From the NCBI RefSeq assembly GCF_001612635.1, contig NZ_BDAV01000025.1, forward strand, positions 1-64,000: a DNA stretch of 64,000 nucleotides, read 5' to 3'. The notes under the pieces are model-generated. The model was not told the DNA's origin. It saw only the letters and a list, made by a program, of their open reading frames with translations, and ran no database searches. Shown piece by piece: positions 17,187 to 26,028 of the stretch; position 1 is the stretch's first letter, and each line of letters starts with the position of its first letter. A program made the translations under genes and the position numbers. Source of the stretch: Nocardia africana NBRC 100379. Its GTDB lineage: Bacteria; Actinomycetota; Actinomycetes; Mycobacteriales; Mycobacteriaceae.

Positions 17187-17483
17187 TCAGCTCCGGCGCC
17201 CCGGTGCCGTGGGCCGCACCCGGCCCGCCGTATCCGGATTGCTCTGTCGGAGAAAGGATCCCCGTCGCCGCTGCTGCGCGGAGCCGGGAGGTCCACTGTG
17301 GACCGCGACCGGCACCGGCCGCATCCGGCCGGAACAGGCGGCGACCACCGCCAAGGCGAGAATCGCCGCGGCTCCCACGGCCAGCAGCGAATTCGGTTCG
17401 CCCGCAGGCATGATCGTGGCGGCGACCACGGACAGCACGAGAGCGCACAGCATCAGCGCCGCCGAACGGATCCGCATCACCAT
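17187..17483 (-). CDS. DUF6412-type small membrane protein
   Basis: 98-residue protein with two closely spaced hydrophobic helices (ALMLCALVLSVVAATIMPA and LLAVGAAAILALAVVAAC) and a soluble basic tail. I recall DUF6412 proteins beside YidC paralogs in Nocardia-type genomes, and this gene sits 113 nt upstream of yidC on the same strand. The start is uncertain: ATG 17483 or ATG 17477 (MVM), neither with a strong ribosome-binding site. The frame is open further upstream over the divergent gene, which I discount. Confidence 0.6.
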   Translation of the reverse strand: MVMRIRSAALMLCALVLSVVAATIMPAGEPNSLLAVGAAAILALAVVAACSGRMRPVPVAVHSGPPGSAQQRRRGSFLRQSNPDTAGRVRPTAPGRRS

Positions 17484-17610
17484 GCCGATCAGGGTACCGA
17501 ACGGCACGGCGCGCCGAGCCGAGCCGACGGCCTCATGTCGGGGCACGCGACCGTCGGCCGACCCCGGCAAAACGCCCACAGCAAACCAAGCGATTGCTAG
17601 TGTCGGAGGG

Positions 17611-18705
17611 ATGATCTCGACGATCGTCTGGGGCACGGGCAATGTCGGCCGTGCCGCGATCCGCGCCGTGCACGCGCACCCCGGACTGGAATTGACCGGG
17701 GTGCTGGTGCACGATCCGGCCAAGGTCGGGCGCGATGCCGGCCGGCTGGCCGGACTCGCCCACGACCTCGGCGTCACGGCCTCGTCCGATGCCGACGCCC
17801 TGCTGGCACGCCATCCCCGAGCGGTCGTGTACGCCGCGTCCGGCGATATCCGGCCCGACGACGCGCTGCGCGATATCGTCACCGCGATCCGGGCCGGCGC
17901 GGTGGTCGTCACGCCCGCGCTGTACGCGCTCTACGATCCCCGCAACGCTCCCGCCGAGGTGCGCGAGCCGGTGCGGGCGGCGATCGCGGCGGGCGGCGGT
18001 TCCCTGTTCGTCTCCGGTATCGATCCCGGGTGGGGCAACGATGTGCTGCCGTTGCTGGTGAGCGGGCTGGGTCACCGCGTGGACACGATCCGCTGCCAGG
18101 AGATCTTCGACTATTCCACCTACGACCAGCCGGATTCGGTGCGCTACCTGGTCGGCATGGGCCAGCCGATGGACTACGAACCGCCGATGACCGCACCCGG
18201 CATCCCGACCATGGTGTGGGGCGGGCAGATTCGGCTGATGGCGCGCGCCCTGGGCGCCGAACTCGACGGCATCCGCGAGACGCTGGACCGCCGCGCCCTC
18301 GACGCCACGGTGACCACCGCGGCGATGGGTGACTTCGAGGCGGGCACCCAGGGCGCGGTGCGGTTCGAGGTGCAGGGCATCGTCGGCGGCCGGCCGCGCA
18401 TCGTGATCGAACACGTCACCCGCATCCATTCCGACTGCGCACCGGACTGGCCGCTGCCGCCCGACGGTGCGGGCGCGCATCGCATCATCGTGGAGGGCGA
18501 TCCGCGCATCGAGGTGACCGTCGAGGCCGAGACCGAGGGCGGTAACCGCGCCGCCGGCGGAAACGCCACTGCCGTCGGCAGATTGGTCAATGCCATCGAC
18601 TGGCTGGCCGCGGCCGAACCCGGCCTCTACGACGCCCTCGACGTCCCCTTGCGTCCCGCCGTCGGCAGATTCGCGAGCGCCCCATCCGAAAGGACACCGC
18701 AATGA
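17611..18705 (+). CDS. DapB-like NAD(P)-dependent dehydrogenase
   Basis: 364-residue oxidoreductase with a Rossmann N-terminus (IVWGTGNVGRAAIRAV) related to dihydrodipicolinate reductase. The C-terminal domain is of the diaminopentanoate-dehydrogenase type (PF19328, from memory), including PMTAPGIPTMVWGGQIRLMARAL. Substrate unknown; mycobacteria carry several such paralogs. GGAGGG abuts the ATG with no spacing, while TAGTGT lies 7 nt upstream, which fits a leaderless start at 17611. Its TGA overlaps the ATG of the AhpD-like gene (ATGA), so the two are translationally coupled. Confidence 0.82.
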   Translation: MISTIVWGTGNVGRAAIRAVHAHPGLELTGVLVHDPAKVGRDAGRLAGLAHDLGVTASSDADALLARHPRAVVYAASGDIRPDDALRDIVTAIRAGAVVVTPALYALYDPRNAPAEVREPVRAAIAAGGGSLFVSGIDPGWGNDVLPLLVSGLGHRVDTIRCQEIFDYSTYDQPDSVRYLVGMGQPMDYEPPMTAPGIPTMVWGGQIRLMARALGAELDGIRETLDRRALDATVTTAAMGDFEAGTQGAVRFEVQGIVGGRPRIVIEHVTRIHSDCAPDWPLPPDGAGAHRIIVEGDPRIEVTVEAETEGGNRAAGGNATAVGRLVNAIDWLAAAEPGLYDALDVPLRPAVGRFASAPSERTPQ

Positions 18706-19181
18706 ACATCGATATCCCCGAGGGGAAGGATCCGATCGGCTACGTCTGGGGTGAGATGGTGCCGGGGATCGGGCCGGCCGCCTCGAAACTGTCGCTGGCG
18801 GTCTACTCGCACAGCACCCTCGGCCTGCGAGAGTTCGAGGCCGCCCGGCTGCGGATCGCCCAGATCAACGGCTGCCTGTTCTGTCAGGACTGGCGCACCG
18901 AACGCGACGGACAGAAGGTGGAGATCGGCTTCGACCAGGCCGTCGCCGAGTGGCGCACCACCGATTCCTTCGACGAGCGGACCCGGCTGGCCGCCGAATA
19001 CGCCGAACGCTACGTGCTCGACCACCACAATCTGGACGAGGACTTCTGGACCCGGATGCGCGCGCACTACAGCCAGGCCGAGATCGTCGAGCTGAGTATG
19101 TGCATCGGTTCGTGGCTGGCGTTCGGCCGGCTCAATCGCGTCCTCGGACTCGACACCGTGTGCGTGCTGCCGGGCCACTGA
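18702..19181 (+). CDS. carboxymuconolactone decarboxylase / AhpD-like protein
   Basis: 159-residue all-helical protein of the CMD superfamily. The redox motif is CLFC (NGCLFCQDWRTER), the Cys-x2-Cys of AhpD-type proteins, so a thiol-peroxidase or disulfide role is likelier than decarboxylation. AAAGGA precedes the ATG, and the gene overlaps the DapB-like dehydrogenase by 4 nt. It is convergent with the Mce-associated gene across a tandem 20-bp duplication. Confidence 0.85.
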   Translation: MNIDIPEGKDPIGYVWGEMVPGIGPAASKLSLAVYSHSTLGLREFEAARLRIAQINGCLFCQDWRTERDGQKVEIGFDQAVAEWRTTDSFDERTRLAAEYAERYVLDHHNLDEDFWTRMRAHYSQAEIVELSMCIGSWLAFGRLNRVLGLDTVCVLPGH

Positions 19182-19184
19182 CCG

Positions 19185-19224
19185 CTGCTACTGCTCGAGC
19201 AGGGCTGCTACTGCTTGGGCAGGG
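19185..19224. repeat. tandem 20-bp duplication at the end of the Mce-associated gene
   Basis: Two adjacent 20-bp copies, 19185-19204 and 19205-19224, differ at only two positions. Each contains CTGCTACTGCT and GCAGGG. The right copy holds the last codons and TAG of the minus-strand Mce-associated gene, and the left copy repeats them downstream (ALPKQ-stop versus ALLEQ-stop). Copy one also contains the perfect palindrome CTGCTCGAGCAG at 19191-19202. It lies between two convergent genes and could act as a weak hairpin. Confidence 0.7.
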
Positions 19225-19849
19225 CCCCGGCCATCCCGCCGACGTCGGTCACCTTCCAGCCGCTGCCGGGATCGACGTCGACGGTGTAGGTGACGGTGGT
19301 CTGCGCGCCCTGCGGCGTCTGCGCGCTGGTGGAGTTGACGTTCAGGAAGACGTCGACCTTGTAGACGCCGTTCTCGGTGCTCATCACCTTGGCCGCGATC
19401 GGGGTCGCCGACGACGTCCACTTCAGCGGGACCAGGATCTCCTGCAGTTTCGGTGCGGTGGCGTCGAATTTCTGTGCCAGTTGCGACGTGGTGCCGGCCT
19501 TCAGCTTGCCGATCCACGCGCCCACGTTCTGATAGTCGATATTCGAGGCGCCGACCGCGTACTCGGTGGCGACCTGCTCGGCACGCTGCTGCGCGGCCGC
19601 CCGATCGTCGCGGTCGTGCAGATCGCCGCGCGCCGACAGCCATAGTGATCCGAAGACCGCGGCCGCCGCGATCAACGCCACTCCGGCCGCCGCGGTGGCC
19701 ACGGTCGACAGCCGGATCGACAGTGTGCGAGGAGCTTTCGCGGTCTGTGCGGTGGTCTCGGCGCGGGTGTTCTCGGCGGGGGCGGCCAGGGAGGACTCGG
19801 CCTCCGCGTCGACTGCCCGCTTCGGTTCGGTACCAGTGTCGTTCGACAT
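19208..19849 (-). CDS. Mce-associated membrane protein
   Basis: 213-residue single-pass protein with a Glu/Ala/Thr-rich cytosolic N-terminus. One membrane helix follows (TVATAAAGVALIAAAAVFGSLWLSA), then an extracytoplasmic NTF2-like domain (DYQNVGAWIGKLKAGTTSQLAQKFDA, TVTYTVDVDPGSGWKVTDVGG). Such proteins (Mam type) are thought to stabilise Mce transporters. AAGGAGGACAC precedes ATG 19849. It is last in the mce operon, 22 nt after mceF. Most mce loci carry two or more such genes; here there is one. Confidence 0.87.
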   Translation of the reverse strand: MSNDTGTEPKRAVDAEAESSLAAPAENTRAETTAQTAKAPRTLSIRLSTVATAAAGVALIAAAAVFGSLWLSARGDLHDRDDRAAAQQRAEQVATEYAVGASNIDYQNVGAWIGKLKAGTTSQLAQKFDATAPKLQEILVPLKWTSSATPIAAKVMSTENGVYKVDVFLNVNSTSAQTPQGAQTTVTYTVDVDPGSGWKVTDVGGMAGALPKQ

Positions 19850-19871
19850 GGTGTCCTCCTTCTCGGTGGTA

Positions 19872-20828
19872 CTACTTGACATTGATGCGCACCCGCACGG
19901 TCCCGTCGGCGCCCACATCGTCGAGGGCCTGCGTGATCAGATCGGAGATGTCGATGCGCGGCGCGGAAGCGGTGGTCGCCTCGGCCAGCGGCGCGAGCGC
20001 CGGACCCAGGGATTTCAGCTCCGGGCCGAGCTGCGCCAGCCGGTCGCTGAGCTTCGCCAGGAACGGCGCCAGGCCGTTGCCCTCGGTGTAGCTTCCGGCG
20101 GGACGGGCGTCCACCATCCGGCCCACCGCCGCTACCAGATCGTTCAGGGCGTGGGTGAACCGGACGAATGCCGGTGCCGCCGTACTGGTGGCCGGACCGG
20201 CCCAGTCGATATCGGCCGCGGCGGCCTGAAAGCTGTTGAGCAGGTCCGCGATTCGCGGGCTGCGGCTCATGATCGCGGCCGCCAGCAGATCTCCGGATCG
20301 GGTCAGATTCGGAATCGCGGCGTCGGTGCCGTCCAGCGCCGAGCTCGCGGTGGCGACCAGCGAGCCCACCACCTCGGGATCGAGCTGGTTCATGGTCTTG
20401 GTGACCAGCCGCGCGACGTCCGGAATCGACAGCGGCATGCGCACATTCGCTGTTTCCAGGCGCTGGCCGTCGTGCAGGTAGGGCCCGTTGCCCGAGGTGG
20501 GCCGGAATTCGACGTACGGTTCGCCGAGGGCCGACAGATGTTCGATGGTCACCGTGCTGTCGGCCGGCACCCGCTTGTCCGCGGCCAGCCGCATCGCGAC
20601 CTCGACACCCGCGGCGGTATGCCGCACGGCGGTGACGCGGCCGACCTCGAGTCCGGTGAGCAGCACCGGCGACCCGACGCCCAGACCACCGGAATCGGTC
20701 AGCACCATGGTGGTTCGGTTGTAGTCGGCGAAAGGGTCGGCGCGGACGACTCCGAAGGTCAGATAGCTCGCCCCCAGGACGGTGATCGCGACGATACCGC
20801 CCAGCGAGGTCAGCGCACCCCACCTCAT
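19872..20828 (-). CDS. mceF: MCE family protein, MceF position
   Basis: 318-residue periplasmic-facing subunit anchored by one N-terminal helix (LTSLGGIVAITVLGASYLTF). The MCE domain follows (NRTTMVLTDSGGLGVGSPVLLTGLEVGRVTAV, with STVTIEHLSALGEPYVEFRP), then a helical tail. The six Mce proteins are thought to form a hexameric lipid-conducting tunnel over the YrbE permease. Its ATG overlaps the mceE stop by 4 nt. It is on the short side for MceF, many of which exceed 400 residues, and lacks the long Pro-rich tail. Confidence 0.88.
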   Translation of the reverse strand: MRWGALTSLGGIVAITVLGASYLTFGVVRADPFADYNRTTMVLTDSGGLGVGSPVLLTGLEVGRVTAVRHTAAGVEVAMRLAADKRVPADSTVTIEHLSALGEPYVEFRPTSGNGPYLHDGQRLETANVRMPLSIPDVARLVTKTMNQLDPEVVGSLVATASSALDGTDAAIPNLTRSGDLLAAAIMSRSPRIADLLNSFQAAAADIDWAGPATSTAAPAFVRFTHALNDLVAAVGRMVDARPAGSYTEGNGLAPFLAKLSDRLAQLGPELKSLGPALAPLAEATTASAPRIDISDLITQALDDVGADGTVRVRINVK

Positions 20829-21886
20829 CGCACCACTCCGATCATCCGCAGGGAGGCCAGGATGCGGTCGGTCTGCTGATCGGGCGGCACGTCCGCGGAG
20901 GCGTCCGAGCGCACCCCGACGATGTTCACCTTCGGCCCGCGTTCGACGAACGGAATCACCTTGTCGCGCAGCAGTTCCATGACGGCCTGCAGATTCGACG
21001 GACGGCTCAGGTCCACCGGTCCGGCCGAGAGCAGCAACGGCGCGAACGCCTGGGCGGCCCCGTCGGCACCGCGCAGCACCGGCCCGAGCCAGGTCAGCGA
21101 CGCACCCACCGGCCCCAGCCCACCGAAGATCTTCGTCACGCCCACGATGGAGTCGGTGATACCGTTCATCTGTTCGACCGAGGTTCGGCTGAGAATGTCG
21201 TCGAGTTCCGGCTGAATATCATGCAGTACTTGGGCATTCGTGCCCAGACCGTCGAGCAGCGCGTCGACGCTGTCCAGGTTGTTCGCCAGATCGGTGGCAT
21301 CGGCGGCCATGGTGTGCGAGATCCGGGCGGTCTGCGCCGGATCCTGTGGCAGGGTGCGATTGAACTGCTCGATGACGTCCTGCAGCTGGGTCACCGCGCC
21401 GCCCTGGGTGAAGGCGGCGATCAACGCCATCGTGTCCTCCAGTTGCACCGGCGGTTTCGACTGTGCCATCGGAATGGTGGACCCGTCGTGCAGCAGGGTG
21501 CCGAAACCGTCCGGCGGCGTGGTCAGCGCGACGTGGATATCGCCGAGCACCGTGTTCTGCCGCAGTTCGGCGACGGTGGTCGTGGGCAGTCGCACCGACT
21601 TCGAGATGTCGGCGTCGACCACGACGTAGCCGCCGCGGCCACCCGCGGCGGCCGGATTCATCACGGTCACCCCGGAGACCGTGCCGACCTGCGCGCCGTT
21701 GGCCATGATCTTGGCGCGGGCCGGCAGGTTCAGCACGTTCGAGAATTCGATGCGCACGTGGTAGGTCGGGCCGGACACCGTGGTTCCCGGCACCGGTACC
21801 GACGAGGGGTCGAATGCGCATCCGGCGGCCGGCAGCGCGGCCGCCACGACGATCGCCGAGCCGAGCGTGAATCGCCGAAATCTCAT
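20825..21886 (-). CDS. mceE: MCE family lipoprotein, MceE position
   Basis: 353-residue Mce subunit with a lipoprotein signal: MRFRRFTLGSAIVVAAALPAAGC with lipobox Cys23, the usual mark of the fifth Mce protein. The MCE domain begins TYHVRIEFSNVLNLPARAKIMAN in part and includes TVAELRQNTVLGDIHVALTTP. A long helical region follows. ATG 21886 overlaps the mceD stop (ATGA); the longer open frame is mceD in another phase. Likely lipid-anchored on the outer face of the membrane. Confidence 0.9.
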   Translation of the reverse strand: MRFRRFTLGSAIVVAAALPAAGCAFDPSSVPVPGTTVSGPTYHVRIEFSNVLNLPARAKIMANGAQVGTVSGVTVMNPAAAGGRGGYVVVDADISKSVRLPTTTVAELRQNTVLGDIHVALTTPPDGFGTLLHDGSTIPMAQSKPPVQLEDTMALIAAFTQGGAVTQLQDVIEQFNRTLPQDPAQTARISHTMAADATDLANNLDSVDALLDGLGTNAQVLHDIQPELDDILSRTSVEQMNGITDSIVGVTKIFGGLGPVGASLTWLGPVLRGADGAAQAFAPLLLSAGPVDLSRPSNLQAVMELLRDKVIPFVERGPKVNIVGVRSDASADVPPDQQTDRILASLRMIGVVR

Positions 21887-22968
21887 CGCGCACCTGCCAA
21901 TCCGAATATCAGGGCCGCCATGTCCACTATCGCCGCACCGCCGGCCGCGGTGCAGCGCCCCGGGGCGAGCGCGTCGATCGCGGCGCACACCTGGTCGGCG
22001 TGTTCCTGCGGAATCGCCACCTTCGGCGGGGCGTAGCCGATGCCGGAGGCACCGACCGTGTGCACGGCCTGGGCGAGAACCGGTGTCAGGGAAATCATCT
22101 GGGCCAGCGAGCCGACGTTCGCGCGCAGGAATGTCACCAGCGGGACGGTGTCGTCGAGGGCGCGCATGATCGGATCGCCGAACAGGGTGGTGATGTCGTT
22201 GAGCATCGGCAGCACCTGGCCGAGGCCGTCGAACAGGGCCGCACCCGGCTTCAGCAGATCCTCGGTGGCCTGGTCCAGGACCGGCCCCAGCCGGGTGAGC
22301 ATGGTCTTCAATTCACCCCAGTGCGCCTCCACATCCTTGGAGACCGAGGCGAACGCGTCGAAAATGCCTGCCAGATGGGCGATATCGGCATCGGGCGCGG
22401 ACAGCGCGGCGCCGAGTTTCTGCACCAGCGCGTTGATCTGCGGTCCGGTGCCCGCCGTGGCGTCGTTCAACGAGGTGAGTCCGCGCGCCAGCGCGTCGGG
22501 GTGCGCGGCGTCCGGGCCCTGGATCTGCGACGACAGCTGGGCCAGCGCGTTCAGCGTGTCGCTGATGCTCTTGGGGGTCAGAGTTTTGGTGAGGCAGTGG
22601 GTGGGGTCCCAGCGCGCGGCCTCGGTGCCGCTGGAGACCACGGCGAGTTCGCGGGAGGCGACGATACTGTCCGACAGCGTCGTCGCACCGGCGTCGGCGA
22701 GGATCGGATGATCCGTGTCGACGTCGAAATCGACCTTGACCGAAGTGCCCTGCGGCGCAACGGATTTCACCGTCCCGACCGTGATGCCGCGCATGGTGAC
22801 CTGGTTGCCGGGGTAGAGCCCGACGCTGTCGGGCATGATCGCGCAGTAGGCCGTGGTCGCCTTCAGCGGCTGGAAGGCGACGAGATAGCCGACCACCGCG
22901 ACCGCGACGACGGCCACCGTCCCGGCGATCGACATGAAGGCCCGCGAACCGAGCAGCTTGTGCAGCAT
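21883..22968 (-). CDS. mceD: MCE family protein, MceD position
   Basis: 361-residue Mce subunit with one N-terminal helix (FMSIAGTVAVVAVAVVGYLVAF) and an MCE domain (TTAYCAIMPDSVGLYPGNQVTMRG, GTVKSVAPQGTSVKVDFDVD). A helical tail ends AGGAAIVDMAALIFGLAGAR. ATG 22968 shares one base with the mceC stop (TGATG). Cys residues near 42, 127 and the C-terminus could form disulfides outside the membrane. Confidence 0.9.
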   Translation of the reverse strand: MLHKLLGSRAFMSIAGTVAVVAVAVVGYLVAFQPLKATTAYCAIMPDSVGLYPGNQVTMRGITVGTVKSVAPQGTSVKVDFDVDTDHPILADAGATTLSDSIVASRELAVVSSGTEAARWDPTHCLTKTLTPKSISDTLNALAQLSSQIQGPDAAHPDALARGLTSLNDATAGTGPQINALVQKLGAALSAPDADIAHLAGIFDAFASVSKDVEAHWGELKTMLTRLGPVLDQATEDLLKPGAALFDGLGQVLPMLNDITTLFGDPIMRALDDTVPLVTFLRANVGSLAQMISLTPVLAQAVHTVGASGIGYAPPKVAIPQEHADQVCAAIDALAPGRCTAAGGAAIVDMAALIFGLAGAR

Positions 22969-24014
22969 CAGCAGTCCTTCCCCGGTACCGGGATACACAG
23001 GTGGGCGGCCGGTGCGCTGACCGTCTGCCCCGACTGATCGACGGTCACCGGCCCGTCGGTCCCGGCGAGCTGGGAGAATTTCTGCTGCAGACTCTGCACC
23101 GTGCCGATCACCGGCTCGAGTTCGCCACCGAGCTTTTCCAGCTGCGGCAGTGCGTCACCGAGCTGCTGGAGTTTCGGTTTCAGCGCCGAATCGTAGGTGG
23201 GCGCCAGCGCCGCGACCCGCTCGATCACCGCGCGCAGCAACCGCACGCCCTCACGCAGTTCGGCGCGCTTGTCGACCAGCAACGTCTCCATCTGGTTGAC
23301 GTTGACCATCAAACGCCCGAGATCGTGTTTGGCCCCGTCGTACATGGTGACGTATTCGTCGGCCACCGCGATCGCATCGGTGACCTGGGTGCGCTGCCGG
23401 TTGAGCGCGTCGACGTAGGTGCCGAGCGTATCGAGGGTGGTGCGCAGCGCCTCCGGTGCGGCCTCGATCGAGGTGTCCAAGGCGGCGAGATTGCGGCGTA
23501 ATGTGTCGCCGTCGATCTGCCGCAGCGGTTGCGCCGCATCCTGGAAGGTCTGCACGAGACTGTAGGGCAGCCGCACGCGATCCATCGGAATCGCCTTGTC
23601 GCCCAGCGGCTTGTCACCCGCGGGAAACAGCGCGACGTAGTTGCCGCCGACGATGGTCAGCATCCGGATGTCCAGCGTGGACCGATCGCCGACGAAGACG
23701 TCCGAATCGACGGTGAACCGCATCCGCACCCGATCCGGATGCAGCTCGAGCGCTTCCACCTTGCCGACCGGGATACCGGCGACGCGAATATCGTCACCGA
23801 CCTTCACCGACTGCGCTTCGGACAGTTCCGCGGTGTAGGTCTTCTTGCCGAACGGCACCACGTACAGGATGCCCGCGGCGGCCGCGCAGACCACGACGAG
23901 CGCGACGCCGACGATGCCGAGCCGGATTTCGCGGCGGCGGGTGGTCGCCGCATCCGCGACGCGCCGATCCCGCGGCCGGAACAGGCCGGACCCGAACCGA
24001 TTCAGCCGTTGCAT
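22968..24014 (-). CDS. mceC: MCE family protein, MceC position
   Basis: 348-residue Mce subunit. The basic cytosolic start (MQRLNRFGSGLFRPRDRR) leads into one helix (LGIVGVALVVVCAAAAGILYVV) and the MCE domain (YTAELSEAQSVKVGDDIRVAGI, STLDIRMLTIVGGNYVALFP). A long helical region ends with Cys-Ile-Pro and a terminal Cys. ATG 24014 overlaps the mceB stop by 13 nt; the open frame upstream is mceB in another phase. Confidence 0.9.
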   Translation of the reverse strand: MQRLNRFGSGLFRPRDRRVADAATTRRREIRLGIVGVALVVVCAAAAGILYVVPFGKKTYTAELSEAQSVKVGDDIRVAGIPVGKVEALELHPDRVRMRFTVDSDVFVGDRSTLDIRMLTIVGGNYVALFPAGDKPLGDKAIPMDRVRLPYSLVQTFQDAAQPLRQIDGDTLRRNLAALDTSIEAAPEALRTTLDTLGTYVDALNRQRTQVTDAIAVADEYVTMYDGAKHDLGRLMVNVNQMETLLVDKRAELREGVRLLRAVIERVAALAPTYDSALKPKLQQLGDALPQLEKLGGELEPVIGTVQSLQQKFSQLAGTDGPVTVDQSGQTVSAPAAHLCIPVPGKDC

Positions 24015-25000
24015 ATCGCCACCTGCTGTCCCGCGACGAGCACCCGCACCACCTGCGGCAGTTCGGCATTTCCCTTGGAGCACTGCGGTTTCCAGCCCGC
24101 CACCGGCTTCGGTGTGGCCGCGTCCAGTCCGCCGAGCAGGGCCGGCAACTTGCCGAAGACGTCCACGGCTTCTTTCGGGTCGGGGAACAGCCGCCGGATG
24201 AGCGCGTCGACATCGGTGCCGGACTGCAGGCCGAGCGCGTCGAACAGGCTGTCCAACGGTCCCAGCACCGACGGCGCGGCCATCGCGAACTGCGCCAGCC
24301 CGCCGATGTTCGTCTGCAGGGCCTGGAAGATGTCGGTCAGCCGGGCCAGCAGCGGCACGAGGTAGTGCACCCGCCCGCCGACGCGCTGCGACAGATCGGA
24401 CATGTTGCGGATCAGGGCGCCGATCACCTGCTGGCGGTTGTCCACGTAGGAGGCGAGCCGGCCGATCGCGGCCAGCACCGGTTCGACGTTGCTGCCGTCG
24501 CCCTCGATCAGCGCGACCATACTGGCGCTGAACTGGTTGATCGCCTCCGGGGAAATGGTGGCCAGCACCGGTTTCAGGCCGTTGAACATGCTCGTGACAT
24601 CGAACGACGGCACGGTGTGGTCGGTGCCGATCGTGCGCCCGGCCGGCAGTCGCGTCCCCGGCTTCGGCTGCTGCTGCAGATCGATGTAGCGCTGACCGGT
24701 GAGATTCTGATAGCGGATGGCGAGCTTCGAATTGTCGAAAATCGGCGCATCGGTCTTCAGCGACAACCGGACTCGCGCCAGCGCCCCGTCGAGGGAAATG
24801 GTGTCGACCTTGCCGACCTGTACGCCGAACTGGCGTACGTCGTCGCCCACCTTGAGTCCGTTGGCATCGGTGAACAACGCCTGATGCGTCTCGGTGTCGC
24901 CGGCGACGGGCCGCTTGATCGCGGTGAACACGACCGACAGCACGACGATCATCACCACCGCGAACAGACCCAGCCGCCAGGCGGCGGCCCCCACCTTCAT
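24002..25000 (-). CDS. mceB: MCE family protein, MceB position
   Basis: 332-residue Mce subunit with an N-terminal helix (WRLGLFAVVMIVVLSVVFTA) and an MCE domain (HQALFTDANGLKVGDDVRQFGV, SKLAIRYQNLTGQRYIDLQQ). A helical tail ends QQVAICNG. ATG 25000 overlaps the mceA stop by 4 nt. The QNLTGQRYI motif is typical of the second Mce protein. Confidence 0.9.
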   Translation of the reverse strand: MKVGAAAWRLGLFAVVMIVVLSVVFTAIKRPVAGDTETHQALFTDANGLKVGDDVRQFGVQVGKVDTISLDGALARVRLSLKTDAPIFDNSKLAIRYQNLTGQRYIDLQQQPKPGTRLPAGRTIGTDHTVPSFDVTSMFNGLKPVLATISPEAINQFSASMVALIEGDGSNVEPVLAAIGRLASYVDNRQQVIGALIRNMSDLSQRVGGRVHYLVPLLARLTDIFQALQTNIGGLAQFAMAAPSVLGPLDSLFDALGLQSGTDVDALIRRLFPDPKEAVDVFGKLPALLGGLDAATPKPVAGWKPQCSKGNAELPQVVRVLVAGQQVAICNG

Positions 25001-26028
25001 CGGATCCCTCCCAGCAGCGGTGCCAGCACCGGCACGCCCCGCACATCGATTTCCGTGTCTAGCACCGGGCCGTTCGGTGTGTCGTGCAGGCCGGCGCGCA
25101 GGCGGCGCACGAGTTCGGCCAGATCGGCGCCGGATTGCTGCGGACGGGGAACCATCTGCGCCAGCACCGCGAGCATCGGCGCGAGAGTGTCTGTGGCGCC
25201 GGACAATTCGGATCCCGCACGCGTGCCGAGACCGGCCAGCGCGGGCAGGACCGAACCGGTCAGCGCCGACGTTCCGGCGTCGTAGGAGCCCCGATCGTCC
25301 TGCAGCCGTGGGATATTGCGCAGCAGATCGAGCACCTGGATGGTCGCGCCCGCGAAGCGTCCGCCGCCGTCGAAGGCCGGGCCGAGCCGTCCCACCAGTT
25401 CGGAACTGGGCATCGTCTGGTTGTCGGTGATGGTCTGCGCCACCGAGATCAACGCCTGGGCCAGCGGCGTGAAGCCGCGCACGTCGTTGGAGACCTGGGC
25501 GATCACCGTGGCCATCTGCGGAGTCAGCAGAGCGTTGCCGGTCTGCGACAGCCCGCGCAGCAAACCGCCCATGGTCGCGTCGTAGACCGCGGCGGCGTGC
25601 TGCCCGGTCAGGTCGATCGTGGACCCGCCGCGCAGCGGGGCACCGCCGGAGCCCGGCCGCAGCTCGATCTCGCTGATGCCGAACAGGTTCGCCGGCGCGT
25701 AGTCCACCCGCAGGCTGTCGTCGATGCCGTGCAGCTGAGATCGGTCCAGCCGCAGGGTGATTCGCTGGGTGCCGCCGTCGGCGGGCACGATCGCCGCGAC
25801 CTCGCCGACCTGCACACCGTCCACCCGCACCGGCGTGCCGGTCAGTACCCCGTCCCCGATCTGCTCGGTGTGCAGGGCGATGCGCAGGCTGTCGTCGGTA
25901 CGCAGGCCGCGGTAGGCCAGCGAGCCGATCGCGACCACGGCCGCGAGCGCGATCGCCACGCCGCCGACCAGCAGCGAGCGCCGCTTGTCCACCGCCACTC
26001 CGGGCATTCCGTAATTCGGCACCTGCAC
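24997..26028 (-). CDS. mceA: MCE family protein, MceA position
   Basis: First Mce subunit, 343 residues. GTG 26028 shares one base with the yrbEB stop (TAGTG), and the family start VPNYGMPGVAVDKRR follows at once; ATG 26007 is an alternative. One helix (LLVGGVAIALAAVVAIGSLAY) precedes the MCE domain (LHTEQIGDGVLTGTPVRVDGV, LRVDYAPANLFGISEIELRP). It is shorter than many MceA proteins, which often exceed 400 residues. The much longer open frame upstream is antisense-like reading of yrbEB and is not coding. Confidence 0.88.
   Translation of the reverse strand: MQVPNYGMPGVAVDKRRSLLVGGVAIALAAVVAIGSLAYRGLRTDDSLRIALHTEQIGDGVLTGTPVRVDGVQVGEVAAIVPADGGTQRITLRLDRSQLHGIDDSLRVDYAPANLFGISEIELRPGSGGAPLRGGSTIDLTGQHAAAVYDATMGGLLRGLSQTGNALLTPQMATVIAQVSNDVRGFTPLAQALISVAQTITDNQTMPSSELVGRLGPAFDGGGRFAGATIQVLDLLRNIPRLQDDRGSYDAGTSALTGSVLPALAGLGTRAGSELSGATDTLAPMLAVLAQMVPRPQQSGADLAELVRRLRAGLHDTPNGPVLDTEIDVRGVPVLAPLLGGIR

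Noticed and set aside
17080..17448. 122-codon Arg-rich frame between yidC and the DapB-like gene
   Set aside because: Overlaps the DUF6412 frame, which has proper membrane helices and a family match.
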